From: CAVPOO01 sp963707015
GTDB taxonomy: Bacteria; Pseudomonadota; Gammaproteobacteria; Thiohalobacterales; Thiohalobacteraceae
Direction of reading: 5' to 3'
DNA: 64,000 nucleotides
Assembly (NCBI GenBank): GCA_963707015.1
Contig: CAVPOO010000002.1
Coordinates: 124,001-188,000 of the forward strand
The notes under the pieces are model-generated. The model had not been told where the DNA came from. It saw nothing but the letters and a program-made list of their open reading frames with translations, and did no database searches. The first letter of the stretch is position 1. Every line of letters starts with the position of its first letter. The position numbers and the translations under genes are program-made. Shown here one piece after another: positions 26,999-36,628 of the stretch.

Positions 26999-29278
26999 TC
27001 AGGCAATCTGACTCATCAGGCCCTCAGCTTCCAATTTCTGCCCGTCATCACCTTCTTCCACCACTTCCTGGAGGATGCTGCGGGCGCCATCAGGGTCGCC
27101 CATTTCGATATAGGCTCGCGCCAAATCCAGCTTGGTTGCCGCCTCGTCTGCGCTCGAAAGGACACCTTCGCCGCTGTCCTCATCCTCCTCCGATTCTGTG
27201 GTCGCGTCGGCAACGGTGAGATCGTACTCGAGCTCGGCATCAGCAAACCCGATATCGGCCCCTGTCTTTGGCTGCTTCTCTGCTACGGCAATTTCGTTTG
27301 AATCCCGCCCTGCTTCCGGCAGCGCAGCTACCGTAGCATCAAAATTCATATCGAAATCATTCACTTCATCGCTTTCAGGGAAAGCCTCCTCGCTGCTCTC
27401 GGCCAGCTCCTCAAGCCCTGCAGCAGCACTTGGCTCCTGACTGTACAGCGGGTTGTCGGGATTGAGCTCCCGACCCATTTCAGTGGCCCGCTGCCAGATT
27501 GGGTCATCCGGGTTTTCTAAATGCGCAAGCAAGGCCTCGGCCAGCCCGTCAAACTCCGTCGTGTTCTTTGCAGCGTAGTAGACCTCAAGCAACTTGAGCT
27601 TGAGTTCACTTCGGTGCGGCGCTTTCTCTATGGCAGCCTTGACCAGCTCTTCCGCCTGCTGGTAACGACCGTAAGCGAGATACACGTCGGTCTCTGCCAG
27701 AGGATCAGCCTCTACATCGTCCTGCAGGTACCCCATATCGCTCACAGAGAAATCAGTAAATAACGAGGAGTCCCGGGTACTGGCTGCATTCTTATCCGAC
27801 GCCTGTGCAGCTTCAGCCCGCCCGCCGGCCGCCTCCGTGGTATCTGTCTCGGGAACCTCAGCCGCTGCAACGGTGGCCTTATCATCAGTCTCGCCCAGGA
27901 TGCTCTCCTGAAAATCAGGACTTGCCAGACGGCGCCGGCGTGCGCCCATCCAGGCAAAAATCGCAAGAAAGGCCGCGAGGATGCCGATCCCGAGTTGTAT
28001 AAGCGGGTTGCCCAGCACATTGCCCGTTGCAGATTTCACCGCTGACGCGTCAGTGGCAGACTGTTCCGTTGCCGAGGCTGGCGACTTAGTGACCTGAAGC
28101 TGAGCGAGTTCCTGGTCTTTTAACTCAAGCAGCCGCTGCATGGACGCAATCTGCTCTTCCAATTGCCCCAGCCGGTTGTTGAGCTCCGTATTTTCCTGGC
28201 GTTGGCTCTCGACGGCTTCGAGCGCCACATTCAGGTCCTGCTGCATCGTCACAAGGTAGGCATCCATGGCACCAGTTTCCGCTTCTGCCACCTCAGAGCC
28301 TGTACCACTCCCCACAGCCTGCTCCATCTCGCCGGCCTCGGGAGCGGACAGCTTTAACTGCCCCTCGGGCATGGATTCTGATGCCACCGGCGCGTTCGCC
28401 TCACTGGCAACGGCGAGTGTTCCCGCGGCGTCTGCCTTCTCCGGCCCGGCGTCTGCGGCTGCGGCCTTGACTTCAGTTACCTCCGCCGTCCGACCTTCCC
28501 GCCATGACTGATTCTGATGCTTCACCTCAGCAAGCGCTTCTGCGGTGGAGGTCGCCATGAGTTCCTCGCGGGTCGGGACTCGCAGGACATAACCGGCCTT
28601 CAAATTATTTATATTTCCATCGTAAAAAGCCCGCGGGTTCGCCTCAAGCAAACCCAGCATGGTCTGTTCGATGCTGACGCCGGTGTCTGGACGAACTTCT
28701 CGCGCAATCTTCCACAGCGTGTCATTGCGCTGGGTCCGATACTCGCCGGGAACGACCCCGCCCCGGACCTGTGCCGACCGTGTCACAGGCGCCGGAACAG
28801 GCACACCACGCAGCGGATCTGCGGGTGCGGCGACAGCCGGAGTCTGAGTCACTGTTGCCCGGGTCACAGGCGCAGGTGCCGGCATGAAAACTGGAGGATC
28901 GACCAGGACCGTATATTCCCTGAGAACCTGGCCGGAACTCCAGTTGGCTTCAATCAAGAAATCAAGAAAGGGTTCGCGCACCGGGTCACGGCTGGTAACA
29001 TGGATCACAGGCTTGCCACCCGTCCCGCGGCCCACCTGGAACTGCATCTTGGTGTGCGAGCGTGGCCGATCCAGCCCCGCGCGCTCGTAGGCTTCGGGTG
29101 ATGCCAGACGAACGCGGAGCTCCTCTGCCTCGGTAGCCTGTACACCATAGAGCTGAATTTCCGCGTCGAGCGGCTGATTAAGCGATGAATTGATCTTGAT
29201 TTCACCAAGACCCAGAGCATGAGCCTGAGTGGATAAGGCGGCCAGAATAGCCGTCATCAGGGCCGATTTCCTCACCAT
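26999..29278 (-). CDS. fimV: FimV-like pilus/polar assembly protein
   Basis: FimV is an inner-membrane protein that binds peptidoglycan and supports type IV pilus assembly and polar organisation. From ATG 29278 (after GAGGA) the product has 759 residues. It has a signal peptide (MVRKSALMTAILAALSTQAHA), the FimV N-terminal domain with GLGEIKINSSLNQPLDAEI, a LysM motif around YRTQRNDTLWKIA, a coiled coil near MQQDLNVALEAVESQRQENT, one membrane segment (LIQLGIGILAAFLAIFAW), an acidic low-complexity region, and the conserved C-terminal TPR-like block TKLDLARAYIEMGDPDGARS. It lies between asd and truA, as in Pseudomonas aeruginosa. Confidence 0.95.
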   Translation of the reverse strand: MVRKSALMTAILAALSTQAHALGLGEIKINSSLNQPLDAEIQLYGVQATEAEELRVRLASPEAYERAGLDRPRSHTKMQFQVGRGTGGKPVIHVTSRDPVREPFLDFLIEANWSSGQVLREYTVLVDPPVFMPAPAPVTRATVTQTPAVAAPADPLRGVPVPAPVTRSAQVRGGVVPGEYRTQRNDTLWKIAREVRPDTGVSIEQTMLGLLEANPRAFYDGNINNLKAGYVLRVPTREELMATSTAEALAEVKHQNQSWREGRTAEVTEVKAAAADAGPEKADAAGTLAVASEANAPVASESMPEGQLKLSAPEAGEMEQAVGSGTGSEVAEAETGAMDAYLVTMQQDLNVALEAVESQRQENTELNNRLGQLEEQIASMQRLLELKDQELAQLQVTKSPASATEQSATDASAVKSATGNVLGNPLIQLGIGILAAFLAIFAWMGARRRRLASPDFQESILGETDDKATVAAAEVPETDTTEAAGGRAEAAQASDKNAASTRDSSLFTDFSVSDMGYLQDDVEADPLAETDVYLAYGRYQQAEELVKAAIEKAPHRSELKLKLLEVYYAAKNTTEFDGLAEALLAHLENPDDPIWQRATEMGRELNPDNPLYSQEPSAAAGLEELAESSEEAFPESDEVNDFDMNFDATVAALPEAGRDSNEIAVAEKQPKTGADIGFADAELEYDLTVADATTESEEDEDSGEGVLSSADEAATKLDLARAYIEMGDPDGARSILQEVVEEGDDGQKLEAEGLMSQIA

Positions 29279-29433
29279 ATTGCGTCCTCGCGTGGCTTTC
29301 GCACCGGTTTCCCTTTCCGACCCGGACCGCACCCTGCGGTAACCTCGTTCATCCTGGGCATTGGTGCCGTCGTTACCGATAGTCCAATGATTCTATTGGG
29401 TTAATATGCTCCGCAAACCGGGCTAACTATAGC

Positions 29434-30456
29434 CTACAGATAGTCTCTCACCAATATTTCGGCGATCTGAACGCTATTCAATGCAGCCCCTTTGCGGACA
29501 TTATCGGCGACGATCCACAAATCTAAACCTCGGGGATGTGAGATGTCCTCGCGGATGCGCCCCACGAACACTGGGTCTTTGCCGGCAGCCTCGGTCACCG
29601 CAGTCGGATACCCCCCGTCTATGTGCTGGTCCATAACCACAACACCTGGCGCCTGACTCAATAACTCCCTGGCCTCCGAGGCACTGATCTTGTCGCGCGT
29701 TTCTATGTGCACAGCCTCGGAATGCCCGAAAAACACAGGAACCCGGACGGTTGTAGGATTTACCTGAACCGACGGATCTTCGAAGATCTTGCGTGTCTCC
29801 CAGACCATCTTCATTTCTTCCTTGGTATAGCCATTGTCCATGAAGACATCGATGTGTGGAAGCACATTGAAGGCTATCTGTTTGGGATAAACGCGCGCCT
29901 CTATCGGCTTCGCGTTGAGCAACTGCGCTGTCTGGGTCGCAAGTTCCTCAATGGCCTCCTTGCCTGTGCCGGAGACGGCCTGATAGGTTGCTACATTGAT
30001 GCGTTCGATACCCACGGCGTCCTTGATAGGTTTCAGCGCAACCAGCATCTGTATTGTCGAACAGTTCGGATTGGCAATAATGCCACGATTCCTGTAATTG
30101 GCAACCGCATGCGGATTGACTTCCGGCACGACGAGTGGGATGTCATCCTCGTAACGGAACTGGGAGGTGTTGTCCACAACGACACAGCCCGCTTCCGCCG
30201 CCTTTGGCGCATAGACCTTGGAGATTGACGCCCCGGGGGAAAACAGTCCCACTTGTACCTTAGAGAAGTCAAACTCTGCCAGATCCTGCACGCCAAGCTG
30301 ACGCCTGCCAAAGGCTACCTTCTTGCCGGAAGAGCGACTGCTTGCGAGTGCATAGACCTCCCCCGTGGGAAAGTCACGCTCGGCAAGGATCGCCAGCATG
30401 GTTTCACCCACCGCGCCCGTCGCACCGACCACCGCCACGTTAAATGTCTTGCTCAT
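29434..30456 (-). CDS. asd: Aspartate-semialdehyde dehydrogenase
   Basis: Asd reduces aspartyl phosphate to aspartate semialdehyde, the branch point to lysine, diaminopimelate, methionine and threonine. The 340-residue product has the NADP-binding VVGATGAVGETM, the catalytic Cys132 in NPNCSTIQ, and the catalytic His in FGHSEAVH. It is the shorter, non-enteric ASADH type. It lies between leuB and fimV; a 444-bp gap precedes it, so it probably has its own promoter. Confidence 0.97.
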   Translation of the reverse strand: MSKTFNVAVVGATGAVGETMLAILAERDFPTGEVYALASSRSSGKKVAFGRRQLGVQDLAEFDFSKVQVGLFSPGASISKVYAPKAAEAGCVVVDNTSQFRYEDDIPLVVPEVNPHAVANYRNRGIIANPNCSTIQMLVALKPIKDAVGIERINVATYQAVSGTGKEAIEELATQTAQLLNAKPIEARVYPKQIAFNVLPHIDVFMDNGYTKEEMKMVWETRKIFEDPSVQVNPTTVRVPVFFGHSEAVHIETRDKISASEARELLSQAPGVVVMDQHIDGGYPTAVTEAAGKDPVFVGRIREDISHPRGLDLWIVADNVRKGAALNSVQIAEILVRDYL

Positions 30457-30900
30457 ACGGTATCCCGCCTCAACACAGGAAATTTAATTCAAAGACACTG
30501 CTGCCCCACGAAGTCCGCTGCGTTGATAAGTAGCTCACTCGTTTGACAAGTCGATAATCTAACAGATCAACGCCAGGGATATTAACGGTGGAAGTTCTGA
30601 TATTTCGACGTCGCCCTGCGGCGCAGGACCGGTGTGAAGCGGACCGAAAAGGATAGTGCACCGATTTTACCCCCGTCCCCGGCAACTGCCAGCTGGCGTT
30701 CCTCTCCCTCCCCCATCATACAGTCGTCGCCTTTTTCATCAGAAGAGAGAGGCTTTGACCGGTATTCTTGCCACTGCCAAATTTAAAGGAGATGCAGTGG
30801 GCCAGAGGCGTCTTTTCTGAAACGCTTACCGTTATAGGTAGATCCATATGTAGATCATATTGGATGAAAAAGCATCGCTGGGCCGGATTCGCCTATTTCA
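30457..30900. other. 444-bp gap between leuB and asd
   Basis: No coding frame here looks real. I see a 10-bp palindrome GCCAGCTGGC at 30688-30697 and an AT-rich patch at about 30830-30865. No clear leuB terminator or asd promoter could be defended. Confidence 0.4.
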
Positions 30901-31971
30901 TCACAATGCCGCGACCACTGCATCACCCATCTCGGCTGTCCCGACGTCACGGGTGTTGGGACCTAGAATATCCGGTGTTCGCAAGCCTTGGTCGAGCACC
31001 TTGCCCACCGCCCTCTCAATCACCCCCGCCAATACCGGCTCGTCCAGACTGTAACGCAGCATCATGGCGACTGACAGGATTGTCGCCAGTGGATTCGCTC
31101 GCCCCTTGCCGGCAATATCGGGAGCCGATCCGTGGATAGGTTCGTACATCCCCTTACGGTTTTCGTCGAGCGATGCGGAAGGCAGCATACCGATGGAACC
31201 GGTGAGCATCGCCGCTTCGTCCGACAGGATGTCTCCGAACATGTTGGTTGTCACCAGCACGTCAAACTGCCTGGGATTGCGCACCAGTTGCATCGCGGCG
31301 TTGTCCACGTACATATGCGAAAGCTCGATATCCGGGTAGTCACCTGCCAGTTCCATCATCACTTCGCGCCACAGCTCGGTACACTCGAGCACATTTGCCT
31401 TGTCCACTGAACAGATGCGTTTGGCCCGCTTGCGTGCAATTTCAAAGGCCACCTTGCCGATCCGGCGAATCTCGCTCTCACTGTATACCAGGGTATTGAT
31501 ACCCTCGCGCTGTCCGTCATCCCGCACATGTACACCGCGCGGCTGCCCAAAGTAGATGCCACCGGTCAGCTCACGAACAATCATGATATCCAGGCCAGCC
31601 ACGACCTCGGGCTTGAGCGTGGAGGCATCGGCCAGCTGCGGATAGAGAATCGCCGGCCGCAGGTTGGCAAACAGGCGCAATTCCGACCGCATACGCAGCA
31701 GTCCCTTTTCAGGTCGCACCGAGATATCCAGCGATTCCCACTGGGGACCACCGACGGCGCCCAGAAGAATCGCGTCGGCGCCTCGTGCCTTCGCCAGAGT
31801 TTCTTCCGGCAAGGGATTGCCGGCTGCGTCATAGGCCGCACCGCCAATCAGACCTTCTTCGAGTTCCACTTGCAGACCGTGGCGGGACTGAAGGCAACGA
31901 ATCACCTTCAGTGCCTCCGCAACGATCTCCGGACCGATCCCGTCACCGGCTAAAATCAGAATCGTCTTCAT
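30901..31971 (-). CDS. leuB: 3-isopropylmalate dehydrogenase
   Basis: LeuB oxidatively decarboxylates 3-isopropylmalate with NAD in leucine synthesis. The product has 356 residues. It begins ILILAGDGIGPEIVAEA and contains the substrate loop RPEKGLLRMRSEL, the catalytic Lys in CSVDKANVLECT, and the metal-binding DNAAMQLV and NMFGDILSDEAAML. NAD specificity is suggested by GSAPDIAGKGRANP. It follows leuD by 84 bp on the same strand. Confidence 0.97.
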   Translation of the reverse strand: MKTILILAGDGIGPEIVAEALKVIRCLQSRHGLQVELEEGLIGGAAYDAAGNPLPEETLAKARGADAILLGAVGGPQWESLDISVRPEKGLLRMRSELRLFANLRPAILYPQLADASTLKPEVVAGLDIMIVRELTGGIYFGQPRGVHVRDDGQREGINTLVYSESEIRRIGKVAFEIARKRAKRICSVDKANVLECTELWREVMMELAGDYPDIELSHMYVDNAAMQLVRNPRQFDVLVTTNMFGDILSDEAAMLTGSIGMLPSASLDENRKGMYEPIHGSAPDIAGKGRANPLATILSVAMMLRYSLDEPVLAGVIERAVGKVLDQGLRTPDILGPNTRDVGTAEMGDAVVAAL

Positions 31972-32055
31972 TGCTCAAACCATAAACAGCCCATCGACAC
32001 GCGGAGAATACCACAACCCATTGGCTCCTCTCCTGGACTCCCTGCTACCAGCACT

Positions 32056-32709
32056 TCACAGGGGTAGCTCGTCAAACAGCCAGGGGGCCTCGCGGCGTCG
32101 GCGCGCCTCATAAGCCCGGATCTCGCCCGCATGCTCTAGCGTGAGCCCGATGTCATCCAGACCTTCCAGCAGACAGCGTTTGCGAAAGGCATCGATTTCG
32201 AACGGAATAAGCTCACCGTCCGGTGTCATGATCTGCTGTGCTTCCAGATTAACCGTCATTTGGTAACCGGGCTCACCTTCGACTTCACCAAACAACTGGT
32301 CGATCTTCTCCGCATCCAGGACGATTGGCAACACCCCATTTTTGAAACAGTTGCCGAAAAAGATGTCCGCAAAGCTTGGCGCAATCACCACGCGAATTCC
32401 ATAATCGAGCAGGGCCCACACGGCATGCTCTCGTGAGGAGCCACACCCGAAATTCTCGCGACCGAGCAGGATCTGCGCGCCGCGGTAGCGTTGCTGATTC
32501 AGCACGAAGTCAGGATTGAGTGGCCGCTTGCTGTTATCCATGCCCGGCTCGCCCTGATCCAGGTAACGCCATGCGTCGAACAGATTTGGACCGAACCCGC
32601 TGCGCCGTATGGATTTCAGGAACTGTTTGGGAATGATCGCATCTGTATCGACGTTGGGCCGATCCAGGGAAACCGCCAGTGCAGTGAGTGTCTTGAACTT
32701 ATCCATCAT
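32056..32709 (-). CDS. leuD: 3-isopropylmalate dehydratase small subunit
   Basis: LeuD pairs with LeuC to isomerise 2-isopropylmalate to 3-isopropylmalate. The 217-residue swivel-domain protein shows NVDTDAIIPKQFLKSI, the substrate loop ENFGCGSSREHAVWAL, and VIAPSFADIFFGNCFKNG. It starts with two consecutive Met codons; either may be used. It lies between leuC (85 bp upstream) and leuB in one direction. Confidence 0.97.
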   Translation of the reverse strand: MMDKFKTLTALAVSLDRPNVDTDAIIPKQFLKSIRRSGFGPNLFDAWRYLDQGEPGMDNSKRPLNPDFVLNQQRYRGAQILLGRENFGCGSSREHAVWALLDYGIRVVIAPSFADIFFGNCFKNGVLPIVLDAEKIDQLFGEVEGEPGYQMTVNLEAQQIMTPDGELIPFEIDAFRKRCLLEGLDDIGLTLEHAGEIRAYEARRRREAPWLFDELPL

Positions 32710-32794
32710 TCCTCAACCGATAAACCGCCAGGTACACGATTGCCTCAGGTTTTTCCAGCCAGGCTGCGCGTCTGTGCCGGGTGCCTTGGCCGCA

Positions 32795-34201
32795 TCAGAT
32801 CACTTTCCTCACATCGACAAAGTGTCCATGTATGGCAGCAGCAGCAGCCATCGCCGGGCTGACGAGGTGCGTACGTCCACCCTGCCCTTGACGGCCTTCA
32901 AAATTGCGATTCGATGTTGAGGCGCAACGTTCGCCTGGCTCAAGGCGATCCGCGTTCATTGCCAGACACATCGAACAACCCGGCTCGCGCCATTCAAAGC
33001 CCGCTTCCTTGAACACCCGATCCAGCCCTTCCGCCTCAGCCTGGCGCTTCACCAAGCCGGAACCAGGCACCACCAATGCCTGCGTGACGTTCTTGGCAAC
33101 CTTTCCGCCGCGGATGACAGCCGCGGCTTCCCTCAGATCCTCGATCCGTGAATTGGTACAGGACCCGATAAACACCTTGTCCAGAGGTACCTCGTGAATG
33201 GGTGTGCCGGGTGTCAGTGCCATATACTCAAGAGCTCGCTGCATCCCGTTACGCTTGACCCTGTCCGGCTCGGCCGCCGGGTCTGGCACTGCCGCATCCA
33301 CCGGAACAACCATCTCAGGAGACGTTCCCCAGGTTACCTGCGGCTTAAGCCGGCCCACGTCCAGCACCACGACCTTGTCGAACTGGGCATCTTGATCCGA
33401 GTGCAGTTCACTCCAAGCAGCGACGGCCTGATCCCAACGTGCGTCTTTGGGTGCAAAGGGGCGTCCTTGAACGTAGTCAATGGTTGTCCCATCGACCGCG
33501 ACCATGCCGGCGCGAGCGCCCGCTTCGATCGACATATTGCAGAGGGTCATGCGCCCTTCCATGGAGAGCCCCAGGATGGCTTCTCCGGCAAACTCAATGG
33601 TGTAACCCGTACCTCCCGCAGTGCCGATCTGCCCGATAATGGCAAGCGCAATGTCCTTCGCGGTTACACCGGACTGCAGACGGCCGTCGACAGCAATCAG
33701 GAGATTCCCGGACTTCTTCTGCATCAGGCACTGTGTCGCCAACACGTGCTCGACCTCGGACGTCCCGATACCGAAAGCGAGTGCCCCGAAGGCACCGTGA
33801 GTCGAGGTATGCGAATCACCACAGACGACCGTCATGCCCGGCAGGGTCGCGCCCTGCTCCGGCCCGATTACGTGCACAATACCCTGACGTGGGTCATGCA
33901 TGTGAAACTCATCGATACCGAACTCGGCACAATTGCTGTCGAGTGTCTCAACTTGAATCCTTGAAACGGGATCCGTAATCCCTGCATCGCGCGCCGTGGT
34001 AGGAACGTTATGATCGGGGACGGCAAGAACCGACCCACTTCGCCACAGCTTACGGCCCGCCATGCGCAGACCCTCAAAGGCCTGAGGCGAGGTCACCTCA
34101 TGGACCAGGTGCCGATCGATATACAGCAGTGCGGTCCCATCGTCCTCGCTACGTACGACATGAGTATCCCAGAGCTTGTCGTAAAGGGTTTTTCCCGCCA
34201 T
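32795..34201 (-). CDS. leuC: 3-isopropylmalate dehydratase large subunit
   Basis: LeuC is the aconitase-type large subunit that binds the [4Fe-4S] cluster. The product has 468 residues (466 in E. coli). Cluster ligands are the Cys in VFIGSCTNSRIEDL and the two in EPGCSMCLAMN. Also visible are TVVCGDSHTSTHGAFG and the opening KTLYDKLWDTHVV. It is the first gene of leuCDB and faces a LysR-type gene across a region with an inverted-repeat operator. Confidence 0.97.
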   Translation of the reverse strand: MAGKTLYDKLWDTHVVRSEDDGTALLYIDRHLVHEVTSPQAFEGLRMAGRKLWRSGSVLAVPDHNVPTTARDAGITDPVSRIQVETLDSNCAEFGIDEFHMHDPRQGIVHVIGPEQGATLPGMTVVCGDSHTSTHGAFGALAFGIGTSEVEHVLATQCLMQKKSGNLLIAVDGRLQSGVTAKDIALAIIGQIGTAGGTGYTIEFAGEAILGLSMEGRMTLCNMSIEAGARAGMVAVDGTTIDYVQGRPFAPKDARWDQAVAAWSELHSDQDAQFDKVVVLDVGRLKPQVTWGTSPEMVVPVDAAVPDPAAEPDRVKRNGMQRALEYMALTPGTPIHEVPLDKVFIGSCTNSRIEDLREAAAVIRGGKVAKNVTQALVVPGSGLVKRQAEAEGLDRVFKEAGFEWREPGCSMCLAMNADRLEPGERCASTSNRNFEGRQGQGGRTHLVSPAMAAAAAIHGHFVDVRKVI

Positions 34202-34271
34202 CGCTCAATCTCCCGTTCTGAAGCCCAATCCTAGCGCTCAAACTCCAATAACTCTAATTCATAATTTTTAT

Positions 34272-34300
34272 CTAAACTATAATGCGTAGGAATAGTTTAG
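34272..34300. promoter_or_regulatory. Inverted-repeat operator between leuC and the LysR-type gene
   Basis: CTAAACTA (34272-34279) and its perfect reverse complement TAGTTTAG (34293-34300) flank a 13-bp spacer in the AT-rich divergent promoter region. Size and position fit a LysR-type activator site acting on leuCDB and/or on its own gene. Confidence 0.65.
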
Positions 34301-34394
34301 CCTGCCGCCTGACGACGACGCTGCGGCAAGACCCTGGCCTTCGCGATAACGCAGCTGCATGCGGGCCGCGACCCTGTCGGACCACAACAGCCTT

Positions 34395-35261
34395 ATGGAT
34401 ATCGCCAATCTCAGAACCTTTGTCGCTGTCGCCGAGTCGCGTTCATTCTCGCTTGCTGCCGAGAGACTCCACTTAACCCAACCGGCGGTCAGCAAACGCA
34501 TCCAGGCCTTGGAAGCCAACCTTGACACCAGGCTGCTCGATCGCATCGGGCGTCAAATCGTACTGACCGAGGCCGGTCGCGAGTTGTTGCCCCGCGCCCG
34601 CCATATATTGCTGGAGCTTGAGGACAGCCGACGCGCCATCGCCAACCTCGCAGGACACGTCACCGGCGTCCTCAGGATCGGCACCAGCCACCACATCGGC
34701 CTGCATCACCTGCCGCCCGTTCTGCGCAGCTTCGTGACACGTTATCCCGACGTGGATCTTGATCTGCAGTTCATGGACTCGGAAGCCGCCTGCCAGGCGG
34801 TCGCGAAAGGCGAACTCGAACTGGGCATTGTCACCCTGCCGCCTGAACCACCCGGCAACCTGATACTGACCTCCACCTGGCCGGACCCACTGCTCGTCAT
34901 GGCCGCTGGCAATCATCCACTCGGGCGACGCCAGCAAATCCATGTCGCAGATCTCTCGCAGTATCCCGCCATCATGCCGGCGGCCTGGACATATACCCGA
35001 CAGATTGTCGAACAGGCACTGCGGCCCTTCGGGGTCGAACTCAAGATCGGTCTTTCGACGAATTACCTGGAAACCATCAAGATGCTGGTCTCGGTAGGTC
35101 TCGGCTGGAGCATCCTGCCGCGGACACTGCTCGACAAACAGGTGCGGGCACTTCCCATCCCGGCACTCAAGCTGCAACGCACACTGGGATTCGTGCAACA
35201 CCAGGATCGGACTCTGTCGAATGCCGCAAAAGCGCTGATTGCCTTATTGGAAACCCAATAA
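34395..35261 (+). CDS. LysR-type transcriptional regulator divergent from leuCDB
   Basis: The 288-residue protein is a LysR-family regulator. The winged helix-turn-helix occupies residues 1-60 (LRTFVAVAESRSFSLAAERL, then LTQPAVSKRIQALE), followed by a linker helix and a two-lobed periplasmic-binding-protein-like effector domain from about 88 to 288. ATG 34395 is chosen because it gives the canonical LysR start MDIANLRTF. It reads away from leuC, with an 8-bp inverted repeat between them, so control of leucine synthesis is the natural inference; the effector is unknown, though 2-isopropylmalate would be a reasonable candidate. Confidence 0.93.
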   Translation: MDIANLRTFVAVAESRSFSLAAERLHLTQPAVSKRIQALEANLDTRLLDRIGRQIVLTEAGRELLPRARHILLELEDSRRAIANLAGHVTGVLRIGTSHHIGLHHLPPVLRSFVTRYPDVDLDLQFMDSEAACQAVAKGELELGIVTLPPEPPGNLILTSTWPDPLLVMAAGNHPLGRRQQIHVADLSQYPAIMPAAWTYTRQIVEQALRPFGVELKIGLSTNYLETIKMLVSVGLGWSILPRTLLDKQVRALPIPALKLQRTLGFVQHQDRTLSNAAKALIALLETQ

Positions 35262-35375
35262 ATCGGCGCAGACCGCGTGCATGGAGGATCCGACAGCAAG
35301 CGTTGACGTGGGGGGTATCCGTACGAGTCCGAACTTGGTGGCTGCCCGCGAACGGCGGGCGGTCACACTGAGCAG

Positions 35376-36506
35376 TCAGGCTGGCCGAACGTACTTCCAG
35401 GTCACCCCCAACGCCGCGCCACTGGTCACTGCGGCCCACAGGTAGGTCGACTGAGGGCCATAGCCACTCCACAGATAGCCGCTTGCCAGACTGCCAACTG
35501 CACCTCCCGCACCAAAACTCAGACTGCTATATAGCGCCTGGCCCCGTCCCTGGTGACGCCCAACAAAGAAGACATGAATCAGGTGAATCGCAACAGCGTG
35601 GTAGACACCGAAACTGGCCGCATGCAGCGTCTGCGCCACGAGGATGATACCGATCTGCTCGGGGTACCCGGCAAGCAACATCCAGCGGATCGTCGTCAGA
35701 AACAGGCTGACGAGAAGCAGGTCGCGCGGACCAAAGCGTGGCAACCAGCGGTGCATGACGAGAAAGACACCAATCTCGGCAATAACCCCCAGAGCCCACA
35801 ACTGGCCTATGACGCTGCGGCTGTAGCCGTATTGCTCCATATAGATACTAAAAAACGTATAGTAAGGTCCGTGGCTCGCCTGCATGAGAAAACACACCGC
35901 CAGCAGTGCCACGACTTCCCGACGCGCAAGCACGCTGCGCAATGGCTCGTACGCCACGTGTTCCCCATGCGTTGCACCTTCGGGTGCGCACAGGCTCGCA
36001 AACCAGATACCAAGGAACAACACCAGAAGCACCTTGGGTAAGAGACCGGTACCATAGACGCCAAGCAGCCAGCCCATCCCGGTCACTGTGAGGATGAAGC
36101 CTATCGAACCCCACAGCCGGATCGTGCTATAGCGATGCGTGGAGTCACCAAGGTGACTCAATGTCGTCGCCTCGAACTGTGGCAGCGAGGCGTTCCAGAA
36201 GAAACTGAACACTGTCATGACCAGCGCCAGCCACCAGAATCCGTTGCCGAGGAAGACGCCGACAAATGTCAGCGCCGATAACAGGGATGCCAGACGAATG
36301 ATGGCCATCCGACGGCCAAACCGGTCTGCGAACCACCCCCAGACGTTGGGGGCGACCAGCTTGGTGCCCATCAGAATGGCGACCAGTTCACCGATTTCGA
36401 CGGCACCGAAGCCGAGGCCCTGCAAATAGAGACTCCAGTAGGGAATCAGTGCACCCAGGCTGGCGAAGTAGAACAGGTAAAAGGCCGAAAGGCGCCAGTA
36501 GGGCAT
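35376..36506 (-). CDS. MFS permease, HcaT/PPP-like family
   Basis: The 376-residue inner-membrane protein has about 12 predicted membrane segments and fits the MFS_1-like group that includes the putative 3-phenylpropionate permease HcaT. Markers are the opening PYWRLSAFYLFYFASLGALI, the loop NVWGWFADRFGRR between helices 2 and 3, and the ATTLSHLGDSTHRYSTIRLWGS region (split here across helices 4-5). The substrate is not predictable. It stands alone between a convergent LysR gene and aroC. A pentanucleotide repeat at 36518-36540 lies where its ribosome site should be. Confidence 0.88.
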   Translation of the reverse strand: MPYWRLSAFYLFYFASLGALIPYWSLYLQGLGFGAVEIGELVAILMGTKLVAPNVWGWFADRFGRRMAIIRLASLLSALTFVGVFLGNGFWWLALVMTVFSFFWNASLPQFEATTLSHLGDSTHRYSTIRLWGSIGFILTVTGMGWLLGVYGTGLLPKVLLVLFLGIWFASLCAPEGATHGEHVAYEPLRSVLARREVVALLAVCFLMQASHGPYYTFFSIYMEQYGYSRSVIGQLWALGVIAEIGVFLVMHRWLPRFGPRDLLLVSLFLTTIRWMLLAGYPEQIGIILVAQTLHAASFGVYHAVAIHLIHVFFVGRHQGRGQALYSSLSFGAGGAVGSLASGYLWSGYGPQSTYLWAAVTSGAALGVTWKYVRPA

Positions 36507-36517
36507 GGTCGATTTGG

Positions 36518-36540
36518 ACGTTACGTTACGTTACGTTACG
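36518..36540. repeat. Pentanucleotide tandem repeat (ACGTT, 4.6 copies) upstream of the MFS gene
   Basis: Four perfect ACGTT units plus ACG lie 11 bp upstream of the MFS start codon. No other ribosome site is apparent in the leader, so copy-number changes could alter its expression. Confidence 0.9.
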
Positions 36541-36628
36541 GGCGGCTGGTTGCTAGAAATTTCCAGGCTGAACCAGATGCAGGCGGCTTTCGCCAACGGG
36601 GCCCTGGTTACTGCAGACTCGCTTCTTG

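Noticed and set aside
30768..31139. A 123-codon plus-strand frame overlapping the leuB end
   Set aside because: More than half lies antisense to leuB and the rest has no coding character.
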